Shown here in pieces: positions 1 to 6,959 of a DNA stretch of 10,842 bases. The notes under the pieces are model-generated. The model saw only the letters and a list, made by a program, of their open reading frames with translations. It did not search any database and was not told where the DNA came from. The position numbers were made by a program, and so were the translations under genes. The stretch comes from Deltaproteobacteria bacterium (GTDB lineage: Bacteria; Myxococcota_A; UBA796; UBA9615), in assembly GCA_029261955.1 (NCBI GenBank), contig JAJDAI010001017.1:1-10842 (forward strand). The letters are read 5' to 3'. Position 1 is the first letter of the stretch, and each line of letters begins with the position of its first letter.

Positions 1-668
1 CCGCCGCCTACGAGGCCTTCCTGGCGGAGTACCCCGACAGCGCCGAGGCCGACCGGCTCCGGGGCCGCATCGACGACCTGCGCTACACCAAGGCGAAGGC
101 CGAGGGCACGCGCGCCGCCATGGCGGAGTACCTGCAGCACCACCCGGACGGGCGCCACGCCGAGGACGCGAAGAAGGAGGAGGACCGCCTCGCCTACGAC
201 GCGGTCAAGGAGGAGGGCACCGCCGACGCGGTCACCGCCTACCTGGACGCCCACCCGGACGGGAAGTTCGTCGAGGAGGCGCGCGACCTCCGCAACTCCA
301 TCCACTACACGCCGAAGATGCAGGTAGAGAACGTGGCCTGGGAGCGCACCCAGATGGCCAACGACAAGGAGAAGGAGGACGACGGCTGGCGCGTCACGGC
401 CGACGTCATCAACGGCGGCGACCGCACCCTGGCCGTGGTCGAGTGCGCGGTCGATCACCTGGGGAGCAAGGGCGAGGTCCTCAAGACCGAGACCTGGTGG
501 GCGGTGGCCCACGACCTGGGTGGCTTCCCGACGCGCCCCTGGATGGTCCCGACGCTGAAGGCCGGAGAGACCCGCGGCTTCATCTTCACGACCGCCGACA
601 TGGACGCCCCCGCGGGCTCCACCGGCACCTTCAACGTGCGCGTGACCGACATCCGCTACCGCAAGTAG
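1..668 (+). CDS. Helical-repeat protein with C-terminal beta domain (5' end missing)
   Basis: The reading frame is open from base 3 to the TAG at 666-668, so the start lies left of the window; the ATG at 120 is internal to the repeat region and is not a credible start. The visible 221 residues begin with about three helical repeats of roughly 36 residues, each with a core like EYLQHHPDG or AFLAEYPDS followed by an Ala/Glu-rich helix. This is the 'FLxxYPxSxxAxxA' pattern seen in TPR-like, BamD/YbgF-style repeats. From about residue 105 a beta-rich domain follows (WRVTADVINGGDRTL, then GETRGFIFTT). It resembles FxLYD-type sandwich domains that begin with a 'gxvxNxgdrtl' strand pair. Such proteins are often envelope scaffolds, but no signal peptide can be seen because the N-terminus is missing. 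The function is not known. The gene converges on the minus-strand operon ending at 832. Confidence 0.85.
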   Translation, partial: AAYEAFLAEYPDSAEADRLRGRIDDLRYTKAKAEGTRAAMAEYLQHHPDGRHAEDAKKEEDRLAYDAVKEEGTADAVTAYLDAHPDGKFVEEARDLRNSIHYTPKMQVENVAWERTQMANDKEKEDDGWRVTADVINGGDRTLAVVECAVDHLGSKGEVLKTETWWAVAHDLGGFPTRPWMVPTLKAGETRGFIFTTADMDAPAGSTGTFNVRVTDIRYRK

Positions 669-671
669 CTC

Positions 672-832
672 AGAGCCTGCGAGGGAACCGGGGCCGCAGG
701 CGAGGGCGGCGAGGGCAAGCCGTCGGGCCGCACGTGAAGGCGTGGCGGGCCAAGGCCCGCGAGCCGAGCGGGTGGTTCGACGGCGTAGCCATCGTCGTCC
801 GCAGCCCGGCAGCCGGTTTCCTCGCAGGCTCT
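672..832 (+). repeat. 161-nt near-fully paired imperfect palindrome between convergent genes
   Basis: The outer arms 672-691 and 813-832 pair over 20 positions, with one G/T at 685/819. Pairing continues inward at 693-696/807-810, 699-701/804-806, 704-712/792-800 (9 pairs), 714-716/788-790, 719-731/772-784 (13 pairs), 739-741/763-765 and a 6-bp apical stem 745-750/755-760 closing a CAAG loop. That is about 60 pairs in 161 nt, separated by small internal loops. Six pairs are G/T (685/819, 706/798, 709/795, 726/777, 727/776, 730/773), and in all six the G is in the left arm and the T in the right. A plus-strand RNA could therefore form G-U wobbles, whereas the minus-strand RNA would have A/C mismatches. 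The element begins 3 nt after the upstream stop and ends on the first base of the opposite gene's stop codon. Neither side has a T-tract. It could be a large processing or termination hairpin, a structured RNA, or a decayed MITE-like element. Confidence 0.7.
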
Positions 833-1722
833 CAATGCCCCTCGGGCAGGCGGTAGATCCGCAGGTCGAGGCCCTCGGCCCCCGGGGTGCCCACGGCCAG
901 GCGCCCGTCGGGGTGCACGGCGAAGACCCTCCCCTTGCCCGCGCCCAGCGCGGCGTCCGTCGGCGGGCGCACGAAGGGGAGCACGGCCCGCGTGAGGATG
1001 CGGCCGTCCAGATCCACGAAGGCCAGGTGCTTCGGCGCCTCGACATCGGGCCCGGGCTCCTCGGCCCCCGCCCGCAGCCAGACGCGGCGGGAGGCGTCCG
1101 CGCCCACCAGCTCGACGCTGCGGGCGTCGGGGATCCGCGTCAGCCCGATGCGCCGCAGGCTGCCGTCGGGGCGCGCTTCGACGAGCAGCGGGGCGGTCTT
1201 CGCGCGCGTGGCGCGCACGCGGCTGCCGCCGGGCACGGGCTGGCCGCGAAAGGCCTCGGGCGCTCCCTCCGCCCGGCCGGTGCCGTCCTGGGCCTCCCAG
1301 GCCGCAGGGTCCTCGGGCATGGCCGCCAGCAGCTGGCCCGTGCCGGCATCGGTCGCTGCCTCGCCGGGTCGCCAGAGCTGGACGCGGCCGTCCTCGCGCA
1401 GCAACACGAAGGTGCGCCGCCCGTCGATCCAGCGGACCAGCAGCCCCTTCGCCGGCGGGTCGATGAGGAGCTTCTGCTCCGCGCCGTCCGGGCCGATCAC
1501 GAAGGCCGTGCGGCCCCAGGCATCGAGCAGGACGAGGTCCGGGCCTACCGGGTCGAAGGCCATGGCGCGGGGCAGGCCCGCCAGCTGCGTGACGGCGTAG
1601 GGCGTCCAGCCGGCGGGAGCCGGAGTCGCCTCGGGGCTGGGCGCCGGCGTGGGCTCGGGCGCGCTCGGCGAGGGGGCGCCGCAGCCCAGGAGCAGGGCCA
1701 GCAGCAGGATCCGCGGGCTCAC
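832..1722 (-). CDS. Lipoprotein, probable beta-propeller-like
   Basis: A 296-residue protein starting at GTG. The N-terminus MSPRILLLALLLGC is a short type II signal peptide with lipobox LLGC, so Cys14 would be lipidated. A Pro/Ala/Ser-rich linker follows (about residues 16-40). The rest shows repeated beta-strand units with turns such as 'GPDG', 'DGRR', 'EDGR', 'LDGR' and 'HPDGR', a spacing typical of NHL/WD-like propellers. No catalytic motif is visible. The GTG start overlaps the TGA stop of the upstream M23 gene as GTGA (1719-1722), so translation is probably coupled. It is the last gene of the operon, and its stop abuts the palindrome at 672-832. A periplasmic or outer-membrane partner of the M23 enzyme is possible from context but is inference only. 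Confidence 0.82.
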   Translation of the reverse strand: MSPRILLLALLLGCGAPSPSAPEPTPAPSPEATPAPAGWTPYAVTQLAGLPRAMAFDPVGPDLVLLDAWGRTAFVIGPDGAEQKLLIDPPAKGLLVRWIDGRRTFVLLREDGRVQLWRPGEAATDAGTGQLLAAMPEDPAAWEAQDGTGRAEGAPEAFRGQPVPGGSRVRATRAKTAPLLVEARPDGSLRRIGLTRIPDARSVELVGADASRRVWLRAGAEEPGPDVEAPKHLAFVDLDGRILTRAVLPFVRPPTDAALGAGKGRVFAVHPDGRLAVGTPGAEGLDLRIYRLPEGH

Positions 1723-2876
1723 CCTGCGACGTCAGCCGGCGGCGCGGCGGCGGGAGCCTCGTCGGCCGGGACCTCGGCCGCCGGAGCCGGAGCCGCGGGG
1801 GCGACGCTCGAGGCGAGGCGCGAACGCAGGCCGGGGAGCACCACCTGGAAAGCCGCCAGGTCGGCGCCCTTGAGGCTGCGCCGGGAGACGGAGTGCAGGT
1901 TCAGCGGGTCCAGGGTCTTGCCGGAGCGCGACTTGAGTTCGTAGTGCAGGTGCGGGCCCGACGAGCGGCCGGTGTTGCCCGACTTGCCGATGGGGGTGCC
2001 CGCGTCGACCCGGACGCCGGGCTTGATCGCCGCGGCCACCTCGGACAGGTGCAGCAGGCGCGCGAGCGTGCCATCGGCCTTCTCGATCTCGATGCTGTTG
2101 CCGTTGAAGCGCCAGTTCCAGTTCGTGCGGGTCACCTTGCCGGCGAAGGGCGCCCGGATGGGCGTGCCCACGGGCGCCTTGAAGTCCATGCCGTGGTGGC
2201 CGCGGCCGTCACCCAGCAGCGAGGTCACCTGCTCGTACTCGGCGATGGGCCCGCCATCCAGCCGGCCGGGGACCTCGCGGCCCTCCGCATCGAACCAGGA
2301 GGCGAAGGCCCAGCCGGGGGGCTGGAAGCGGAACGCCTCGTAGTCGCGCTTGAACTTCGCGGAGCGATAGCGGAGCGCGTCGATGCGGATGTCCACCGGG
2401 TCGTCCGGATTGACCTCGTACAGCAGGTCGACGGTGTCGCCCTTCCGCGGGTCCTTCGTCATCTTGATGTTCCACACCAGCAGGCGCGAGGCGGTCAGCG
2501 CGAGGCGATCCCCTTCCCCACTGCCGACGGCCTCGACGAAGCCTCGAGCTACGGCCCCGTCGATCACGACGTGCACGCGCTTCGGGCCGTCGGTCGAGGG
2601 GAGCGGGGTCGCCGCGGCGACGGCGGCAGGCGCCGGGGTGGCGGCGGGCGCAGCGGCTTCGGTCCCCACCACAGCGGGGATCTCACCCACCGCGACGGCC
2701 GCAGCGGTCGCCTCCGTGAGGCTCGTGTCCGGCTCGTCCGAGGGACCGGGCTCCCAGCGGATGAGGAACCAGGCGTTCGCCGCGAGGGACAGCGCCAGCA
2801 GGACGGGCACCAGCGGCGGGCGCCGGTTGTGCCCCCCGATGCGGATGCCGGTGGGCGGGTGGGAGCGGAGTGTCAT
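1719..2876 (-). CDS. Membrane-anchored M23 family metallopeptidase (MepM/Csd3-like)
   Basis: A 385-residue protein starting at ATG. Residues about 20-40 form a single hydrophobic segment after a basic N-terminus, so it is probably a signal anchor with the enzyme in the periplasm. An Ala/Pro-rich linker (50-97) is followed by a domain around 100-155 containing LLVWNIKMTKDPRKGD and LLYE, which matches the conserved 'W(D/N)I-x-x-x-D-x-R-x-GD-x-x-x-x-x-YE' segment of MepM/Csd3-type endopeptidases. The M23 catalytic domain covers about 220-330. It has HHGMD (Zn ligands H227 and D231), H276 in the LLHLS strand and the HLH motif (H309, H311) in SSGPHLHYEL. All expected zinc and catalytic residues are present, so it should be an active peptidoglycan D,D-endopeptidase; this is inferred from the family. 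A low-complexity Ala/Pro tail ends the protein. No good Shine-Dalgarno is seen, and the ATG follows the hydrolase stop by 7 nt. Confidence 0.92.
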   Translation of the reverse strand: MTLRSHPPTGIRIGGHNRRPPLVPVLLALSLAANAWFLIRWEPGPSDEPDTSLTEATAAAVAVGEIPAVVGTEAAAPAATPAPAAVAAATPLPSTDGPKRVHVVIDGAVARGFVEAVGSGEGDRLALTASRLLVWNIKMTKDPRKGDTVDLLYEVNPDDPVDIRIDALRYRSAKFKRDYEAFRFQPPGWAFASWFDAEGREVPGRLDGGPIAEYEQVTSLLGDGRGHHGMDFKAPVGTPIRAPFAGKVTRTNWNWRFNGNSIEIEKADGTLARLLHLSEVAAAIKPGVRVDAGTPIGKSGNTGRSSGPHLHYELKSRSGKTLDPLNLHSVSRRSLKGADLAAFQVVLPGLRSRLASSVAPAAPAPAAEVPADEAPAAAPPADVAG

Positions 2877-2883
2877 CGGTGGC

Positions 2884-3789
2884 TCAGGTAGTACACGAGT
2901 CGGACCCGCCTTGAAAGGGTGTCTGAGCCTGCATCCAGTCTGCGATGGCCTGCCAGAGCGGCCGGGCGCGCGGGTCCGTCACGAGGGTCATGTGGTCCGG
3001 GTCGAAGGTGAGCTCGTGATCGCCGCGGCCCACGAGCCAGAACTCGGCCTGCGGCATGCGCTCGGTCCAAAGGCGGGCGCCGACGTGATGGGCGAGCAGG
3101 CTGTCGCCGCGGCCGACGACGTTGAGCACCGGCCCGCGCACCCGGGGCAAGGCCGCGAAGTAGTCGAGGCGGCCGTCGCGGGATCCCCAGCGGTCGCTGC
3201 GCCAGGTCCGCACGATGTCGGCGGCGTAGGGCCCGGCCTCGTCGGCTGGCCCCAGACCGAAGCGCCGGACGGGCACGTAGCCGATCAGGCGCTGCACGGC
3301 GTCGAAGGCCGCGACGCTCAGGCGCTTCTGCCAGCGACGGCGCCGCGAGGGCTCCAGGCGGGGCATCCAGGCGTTCGCCGCGAGCAGCACGTGGCCGTCG
3401 GGGGGCTCGCGGTAGAGGCCCGAGCCCGCAGCCGCCACCGAGCCGTGCCCGCAGAGCGAGTGGCCGACCAGCCAGACGAAGGCGCCGGGAAAGGCCTCGC
3501 GCGCGGCGTCCACCAGGGCGGGGAGGTCGCGGCCGAGCACGTCGTCGTAGGTCCAGCTGCCGCCCTCGGTGGGCCTGGGGCCCGAAGCGCCTCGGCCGCG
3601 CACGTCTGCGAGCAGGACCTCCCAGCCCCGCGCCGCCAGCGTCGAGGCGAAGCCAGCCCCCTCCGGGCGGTCCATGGACCGGCGGTCCACCATCATCGCG
3701 TGCCCGAGCACGGCCACACCGCGGCGCGGGCCCTGGGCAGGCAGGTGGCGGACGTCGAGGACCCAGCCGTCCGAAGCCTCGACCCTCAA
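2884..3789 (-). CDS. Alpha/beta hydrolase, serine type
   Basis: About 301 residues when started at TTG 3789, which overlaps the TGA of the GNAT gene as TTGA (3786-3789). The frame stays open much further upstream, but that part is Arg/Pro-rich shadow translation of the GNAT gene, and hydrolase homology begins right at the TTG with RVEASDGWVLDV. The fold's landmarks are in order: an oxyanion-side LGHAMMVDRR (about 28-37), ADVRGRGASG (61-70), the nucleophile elbow GHSLCG with Ser111, a probable acid Asp229 in VVGRGDSLL and a catalytic His258 in GRGDHELTF. No signal peptide is seen, so it is likely cytoplasmic. The substrate cannot be told; lysophospholipase-like or ester hydrolase activity is typical of such proteins. 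It is the second gene of the operon. Confidence 0.85.
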   Translation of the reverse strand: MRVEASDGWVLDVRHLPAQGPRRGVAVLGHAMMVDRRSMDRPEGAGFASTLAARGWEVLLADVRGRGASGPRPTEGGSWTYDDVLGRDLPALVDAAREAFPGAFVWLVGHSLCGHGSVAAAGSGLYREPPDGHVLLAANAWMPRLEPSRRRRWQKRLSVAAFDAVQRLIGYVPVRRFGLGPADEAGPYAADIVRTWRSDRWGSRDGRLDYFAALPRVRGPVLNVVGRGDSLLAHHVGARLWTERMPQAEFWLVGRGDHELTFDPDHMTLVTDPRARPLWQAIADWMQAQTPFQGGSDSCTT

Positions 3790-4688
3790 GCGCCGCCCGC
3801 CGCGCTGAAGTAGGCCGCCTGGTACTCGTCGAATGCCTCGAAGCCGAGGCGCTCGTAGAGGCGGATGGCGCGCTGGTTCTCGGCGCCGACGAAGAGCACG
3901 ACGCGTTCGTGCCGGTCCAGGAGCAGCTCGCAGAGCTCGTGCATGCCGAAGGTGCCGCGGCGGCGTCCCCGCTCGTCGGGCGGCGTGTAGACGCCCTCCA
4001 CCAGCACCGCCTCGGGCGTGGCGGCGGAGATGGCGGCGCGGAACACCAGGCGCCCGCCCTCGGTCCAGATGAACTCCCGGCGCGCCCGCAAGCGGCGGCG
4101 CAGCGCGGCGAGGAAGGCGGGGCCGTCGAAGTCCTCGGGGTCGATGCCCAGCTCTTCGATGGTCACGGCGCGGCAAGCGGAGCGGAGCACGCCGAACTCC
4201 CGTTGATCGGCGGGGCGCAGCCGCGCGCGACCCCAGGAGCCCTCCCCGGGGGGCAGCACGCCTCGCTGCGCGAGGGAGCCCCGGTCCACCCGCATCACCG
4301 GCATCGACTCGCGGAGCAGGCGGATCGGCAGCTCCCCCCGGAGCGACTGCAAGGCAGCCAGGAACTGGGACGCCATGGAGCGGGGGCTCAGCAGCTGGCC
4401 CGGCGGCACCCGGTCCCAGCGCGTGTGGACCTCGGCCGCGAAGGCGCGCAGGCCGGCGTCGCGCTCGCAGGACATGACCAGCACGGGCGAATGGAGGAAG
4501 ATGCCCGCGAGCTCGCCACCCTCGAACCAGCCGAGGAGCCGGCCCGCCGCCGGAGGCAGCTGGACGCCGAGCTTCCAGACGAGGCCGCGCAGGTACACGT
4601 CTCGTTCGGGGTGGAGCCCAAGAAGACGGTGCGCGTCGCGACCGTCCTGGCGTGTGAGGGGCCTGAGGAGGCCGTCCGGTTCGGACAT
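3786..4688 (-). CDS. GNAT-family N-acetyltransferase with DUF4081-like N-terminal half
   Basis: 300 residues when started at ATG 4688 (MSEPDGLLRPL). Upstream in-frame starts would extend into the divergent phosphofructokinase gene and give non-homologous sequence. Residues about 1-150 form a degenerate GNAT-like half including 'GWFEGGELAGIFLHSPVLV'. Residues about 155-300 form the canonical GNAT half: GRLVFRAAISAATPEAVLVE, then GVYTPPDERGRRRGTFGMHE with the acetyl-CoA pyrophosphate loop (about 240-248), and AENQRAIRLYERLGF with the conserved Asn and Tyr. This two-half layout matches DUF4081-type acetyltransferases. The acceptor is unknown. No Shine-Dalgarno precedes the ATG, but a TATGAT box lies 6 nt before it. 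It is the first gene of the four-gene operon. Confidence 0.87.
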   Translation of the reverse strand: MSEPDGLLRPLTRQDGRDAHRLLGLHPERDVYLRGLVWKLGVQLPPAAGRLLGWFEGGELAGIFLHSPVLVMSCERDAGLRAFAAEVHTRWDRVPPGQLLSPRSMASQFLAALQSLRGELPIRLLRESMPVMRVDRGSLAQRGVLPPGEGSWGRARLRPADQREFGVLRSACRAVTIEELGIDPEDFDGPAFLAALRRRLRARREFIWTEGGRLVFRAAISAATPEAVLVEGVYTPPDERGRRRGTFGMHELCELLLDRHERVVLFVGAENQRAIRLYERLGFEAFDEYQAAYFSAAGGA

Positions 4689-4694
4689 CAAGGC

Positions 4695-4700
4695 ATCATA
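4695..4700 (-). promoter_or_regulatory. Possible -10 box for a leaderless GNAT operon transcript
   Basis: On the minus strand the hexamer TATGAT (5 of 6 matches to TATAAT) ends 6 nt before the ATG at 4688, so initiation would fall on or next to the start codon. This agrees with the lack of a ribosome binding site there. The 17-nt-spaced -35 position (4718-4723) reads GTGGCG, a poor match of 3 of 6, so the assignment rests mainly on the -10 and its position. Confidence 0.3.
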
Positions 4701-4724
4701 GGCGGGACCCGTGGATGCGCCACC

Positions 4725-4730
4725 GAGGAG
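4725..4730 (+). promoter_or_regulatory. Ribosome binding site that sets the phosphofructokinase start
   Basis: GAGGAG lies 7 nt before the ATG at 4738, which is ideal spacing. This favours ATG 4738 over the in-frame GTG at 4711, which has no purine-rich sequence at a suitable distance. Confidence 0.65.
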
Positions 4731-4737
4731 CCAGGGC

Positions 4738-5862
4738 ATGAGCGACGCAGTGCAAGGGACCAACCGCCCGCTGACCGCAGGGGACACGGTGGGCATTCTC
4801 ACCCCCGGCGGGGACGCGCCGGGCATGAACGCCGCGGTGCGCGCCGCGGCCAAGATCGCGCTCGCGCAGGGGCTGACGGTGCTCGGCATCCGCCACGGCT
4901 ACAAGGGCCTGCTGGACGGGGATGTGGCCGTGCTGGAGCACCGCGACGTCGACGGGATCGGCCGCTACGGCGGCACCGTGCTGGGCTCGGCCCGGGAGCT
5001 CCGCTTCAAGACCGCGGCGGGGCACGAGCTGGCCCAGCGTCGCGTGAAGGAGCTCGGCCTGGAGGGCGTCCTGGTCATCGGGGGGGACGGCTCCCTCACG
5101 GGCGGCCGGGCCTTGAGCCGGCTCGAGGCCGCGGGCGGGGGACGGCTCCGCGTCGTCGGCGTGCCCGCGTCCATCGACAACGACGTGGGCTGCAGCTCGC
5201 TGGCCATCGGCGTCGACACCGCGGTCAACACCATCGTCGCGGCGATCGACAAGATCGCGGACACGGCGCGCGCGCACGAGCGCACCTTCATCGTCGAGGT
5301 CATGGGCCGGGACTGCGGCTACCTGGCGATGGTCGCGGGCATCGCCTCCTCGGCGGACGTCATCCTCTACCGGGAGCGCGGCTACTCCCAACCCGAGCTG
5401 CTCGCGCAGGTCGAGGGCGTCGTACGCAAGGCCTATCGCCCGCCGCCCGCGGGGGCCGGCAAGCGCATGGTGCTCATCGTCAAGGCGGAGGGGGTCTCCG
5501 TGCCCGCCGAGGCCATCAAGGAGCACCTCGACCTGGCCGTGAGGCCGGAGGTCCCGGGGCTGGAGACGCGGGTCTGCGTGCTGGGGCACCTCGTGCGCGG
5601 TGGCGCGCCCTCGGCCATGGACCGCCTGGTGGCGGCGCGCCTGGCGAACGTCGCGATCCGGGCCATCGCCTCGGGGCAGACCGGCACGATGGCCGCGTGG
5701 CGACCGCCTGAGGGGGAGCGCTCCGCCTGGGACCCGGACGTCGCGCTCTTCGACCTGGATGTCGTGCTCGAGGAGACGGCGCGGGTGCGGGACGGCACCT
5801 CGCTGGTGTCCCAGAAGCGCGTCCAGCTCCTGTCCGGCGTCGAGGCCGTCCTGGGGCTGTAG
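4738..5862 (+). CDS. pfkA: 6-phosphofructokinase, probably ATP-dependent
   Basis: 374 residues, cytoplasmic, phosphorylating fructose 6-phosphate in glycolysis. Landmarks by residue, with E. coli PfkA equivalents: GGDAPGMN at 24-31; GSAR with R86 (R72); GGDGS at 115-119 with D117 (D103) and G118 (G104); PASIDND at 143-149 with catalytic base D147 (D127) and D149 (D129); MGRDCG at 189-194 with R191 (R162); E251 (E222); R278 (R243); and LGHLVRGG with H284 and R287 (H249 and R252). Gly rather than Asp at the 104-equivalent, and no Lys at the 124-equivalent, argue for ATP rather than pyrophosphate as donor. The 124-equivalent is Ala instead of the usual Gly, so this is not fully settled. It is about 50 residues longer than E. 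coli PfkA, with extra length in loops and at the C-terminus. It is divergent from the GNAT operon; the spacer is only 49 nt. Confidence 0.93.
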   Translation: MSDAVQGTNRPLTAGDTVGILTPGGDAPGMNAAVRAAAKIALAQGLTVLGIRHGYKGLLDGDVAVLEHRDVDGIGRYGGTVLGSARELRFKTAAGHELAQRRVKELGLEGVLVIGGDGSLTGGRALSRLEAAGGGRLRVVGVPASIDNDVGCSSLAIGVDTAVNTIVAAIDKIADTARAHERTFIVEVMGRDCGYLAMVAGIASSADVILYRERGYSQPELLAQVEGVVRKAYRPPPAGAGKRMVLIVKAEGVSVPAEAIKEHLDLAVRPEVPGLETRVCVLGHLVRGGAPSAMDRLVAARLANVAIRAIASGQTGTMAAWRPPEGERSAWDPDVALFDLDVVLEETARVRDGTSLVSQKRVQLLSGVEAVLGL

Positions 5863-6014
5863 TGCAAGGCGTCCGTTCTTCTCGAAGCGCTGGTGCAGAC
5901 CCCCTGTTGATTCCGTGAGTCGAGCTGGGGCCCTCCGGCCGCCTCCGGCGTCCTCCGGGGCTCGCGGAGCCGGCGCAGGCCCGCAGGGCCGGAGCCGCAC
6001 AGAACCTCGGGCGG
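5863..6014. terminator. GC-rich hairpin spacer between convergent genes
   Basis: This 152-nt spacer separates the phosphofructokinase stop from the lipase stop. CTCCGGCC (5933-5940) pairs with GGCCGGAG (5987-5994). Inside it are a GGCTC/GAGCC stem with a GCG loop (5959-5971) and a GGCCC/GGGCC stem with a GCA loop (5978-5990), so alternative folds compete. Three CTCCGG copies occur at exact 10-nt spacing (5933, 5943, 5953). There is no T-tract on either strand. The position suggests a two-way transcription barrier, but it is not a classic intrinsic terminator. No coding potential was seen here. Confidence 0.4.
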
Positions 6015-6932
6015 TCAGTCCTGATCCTGAGGATCCGGATTCGCCTTTCGCCACGCGGACTTGCTGACGCCCTTGCAGACATCGCTCGACCGCACCCGCG
6101 GGCCGATGGGCGGCACGATGCGCTCCCGGAGCCAGCCCACGATCCAGCGGTTCACCTGCTCGGAGCAGGTCACCCGGAAGTGGTCCGACTGCGTCCAGCC
6201 GCGCCAGAGCGCGAAGGCGGCGCCATCCAGCTGCACGGCGTCGGCGTAGACCGCATTGTCGTGGGCGCGCGGCGTGCCGTCGCCGTCGGCGTCCAGCAGC
6301 GGAAGCAGCATCATCGGCGCCGCGGTCGACACGCCGATGGCCAGGTAGCGGTCCGCAAAGGCCGCGGGCGCCTCGGATCCCAGGTAGTCCACGAAGGGGC
6401 TGTCCGGGGCGAGATCGCAGGCGAGGCGCCGCCACGCGCGGTTCGGGAAGCTGGCGCAGGCGGCGGCCGCAGCCCCGGTTCGGGCCCCGCGGTTCGGCGT
6501 GCTGATCATCACGAGGGACAGCACCCGCTGCGCCAGGCCCGGGTCGCCGTCGGGCCGCCGGTCCCCCGTCCAGCCCCCGCCGGGCCAGGGCGTGTCCACG
6601 TCGGCCTGCGGGTGCTCCAGCAGGAAGCGCATCAGCAGGCCGCCCATGCTGTGGCTGACGACGTGGAAGCGGGCCTCGGGGCCGTAGCCCTTCTCTGAGA
6701 GCGCGGCCTCGATCGCGGGCAGCAGCACGCGCACCGCGACCTGCGGCGAGCGCATGCCCTCGGTCGGCGCCCAGAGCGCCGGACCCGGGGCGAAGCCGGC
6801 CTCCCGCAGCACGACCTCGCTGCCGCGCCAGATGTCGGCGTGGCTGGCGAAGCCGTGCAGCAGGACCACGGGCTCGGCGGCGGCGGCCGATGAGGCCAGC
6901 AGCGACGCGACCAGCAGCGTCTTTACAGCCAA
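6015..6932 (-). CDS. Exported lipase-like alpha/beta hydrolase
   Basis: 305 residues when started at TTG 6932. The N-terminus MAVKTLLVASLLASSAAAAEP is a clear Sec signal peptide with probable cleavage after the Ala run. An in-frame GTG at 6974 would add 14 residues and overlap the divergent gene, and neither start has a strong ribosome binding site. The mature protein opens with VVLLHGF (HG motif at 26-27), then the nucleophile elbow SHSMGG with Ser95, VMISTPNRGA (about 141-150), a DADGDG segment (214-219), and a likely catalytic His251 in QSDHF. This pattern fits triacylglycerol lipase/PGAP1-like hydrolases; the first Gly of the usual GxSxG is replaced by Ser. Paired cysteines are possible (C159, C172, C256, C286). 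The frame is open far upstream, but that region is the antisense of the C45 and Asp-rich genes. Confidence 0.85.
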   Translation of the reverse strand: MAVKTLLVASLLASSAAAAEPVVLLHGFASHADIWRGSEVVLREAGFAPGPALWAPTEGMRSPQVAVRVLLPAIEAALSEKGYGPEARFHVVSHSMGGLLMRFLLEHPQADVDTPWPGGGWTGDRRPDGDPGLAQRVLSLVMISTPNRGARTGAAAAACASFPNRAWRRLACDLAPDSPFVDYLGSEAPAAFADRYLAIGVSTAAPMMLLPLLDADGDGTPRAHDNAVYADAVQLDGAAFALWRGWTQSDHFRVTCSEQVNRWIVGWLRERIVPPIGPRVRSSDVCKGVSKSAWRKANPDPQDQD

Positions 6933-6950
6933 GAAGACCGCACCTACAGT
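6922..6950 (+). promoter_or_regulatory. Sigma-70-like promoter for the C45 hydrolase gene
   Basis: TTTACA (6922-6927, 5 of 6 to TTGACA), a 17-nt spacer, then TACAGT (6945-6950, 4 of 6 to TATAAT). Initiation about 7 nt downstream (near 6957) would leave only about 3 nt before the GTG at 6960, or none if initiation falls at 6960. The transcript would then be leaderless or nearly so, in line with the missing ribosome binding site. The boxes overlap the first codons of the divergent lipase gene. Confidence 0.45.
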
Positions 6951-6959
6951 CGCGCGCCC

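Noticed and set aside
672..832. Retron msr-msd or integron attC identity for the palindrome
   Set aside because: No reverse transcriptase or integrase gene is in the window, and the GTTRRRY/RYYYAAC boxes of attC are not seen at the stem ends.
672..832. Classic intrinsic terminator
   Set aside because: No T-tract follows the stem on either strand, and the stem is far longer than usual.
3790..4176. N-terminal extension of the alpha/beta hydrolase
   Set aside because: Arg/Pro-rich reading of the GNAT gene in another frame; the hydrolase fold begins at the TTG overlapping the GNAT stop.
4711..4737. GTG start for phosphofructokinase
   Set aside because: No ribosome binding site at a suitable distance, while ATG 4738 has GAGGAG 7 nt upstream.
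3909..5711. A 600-residue plus-strand open frame across the GNAT and phosphofructokinase genes
   Set aside because: Arg/Gly/Ala-rich shadow of two well-supported genes; open only because the GC content removes stops.
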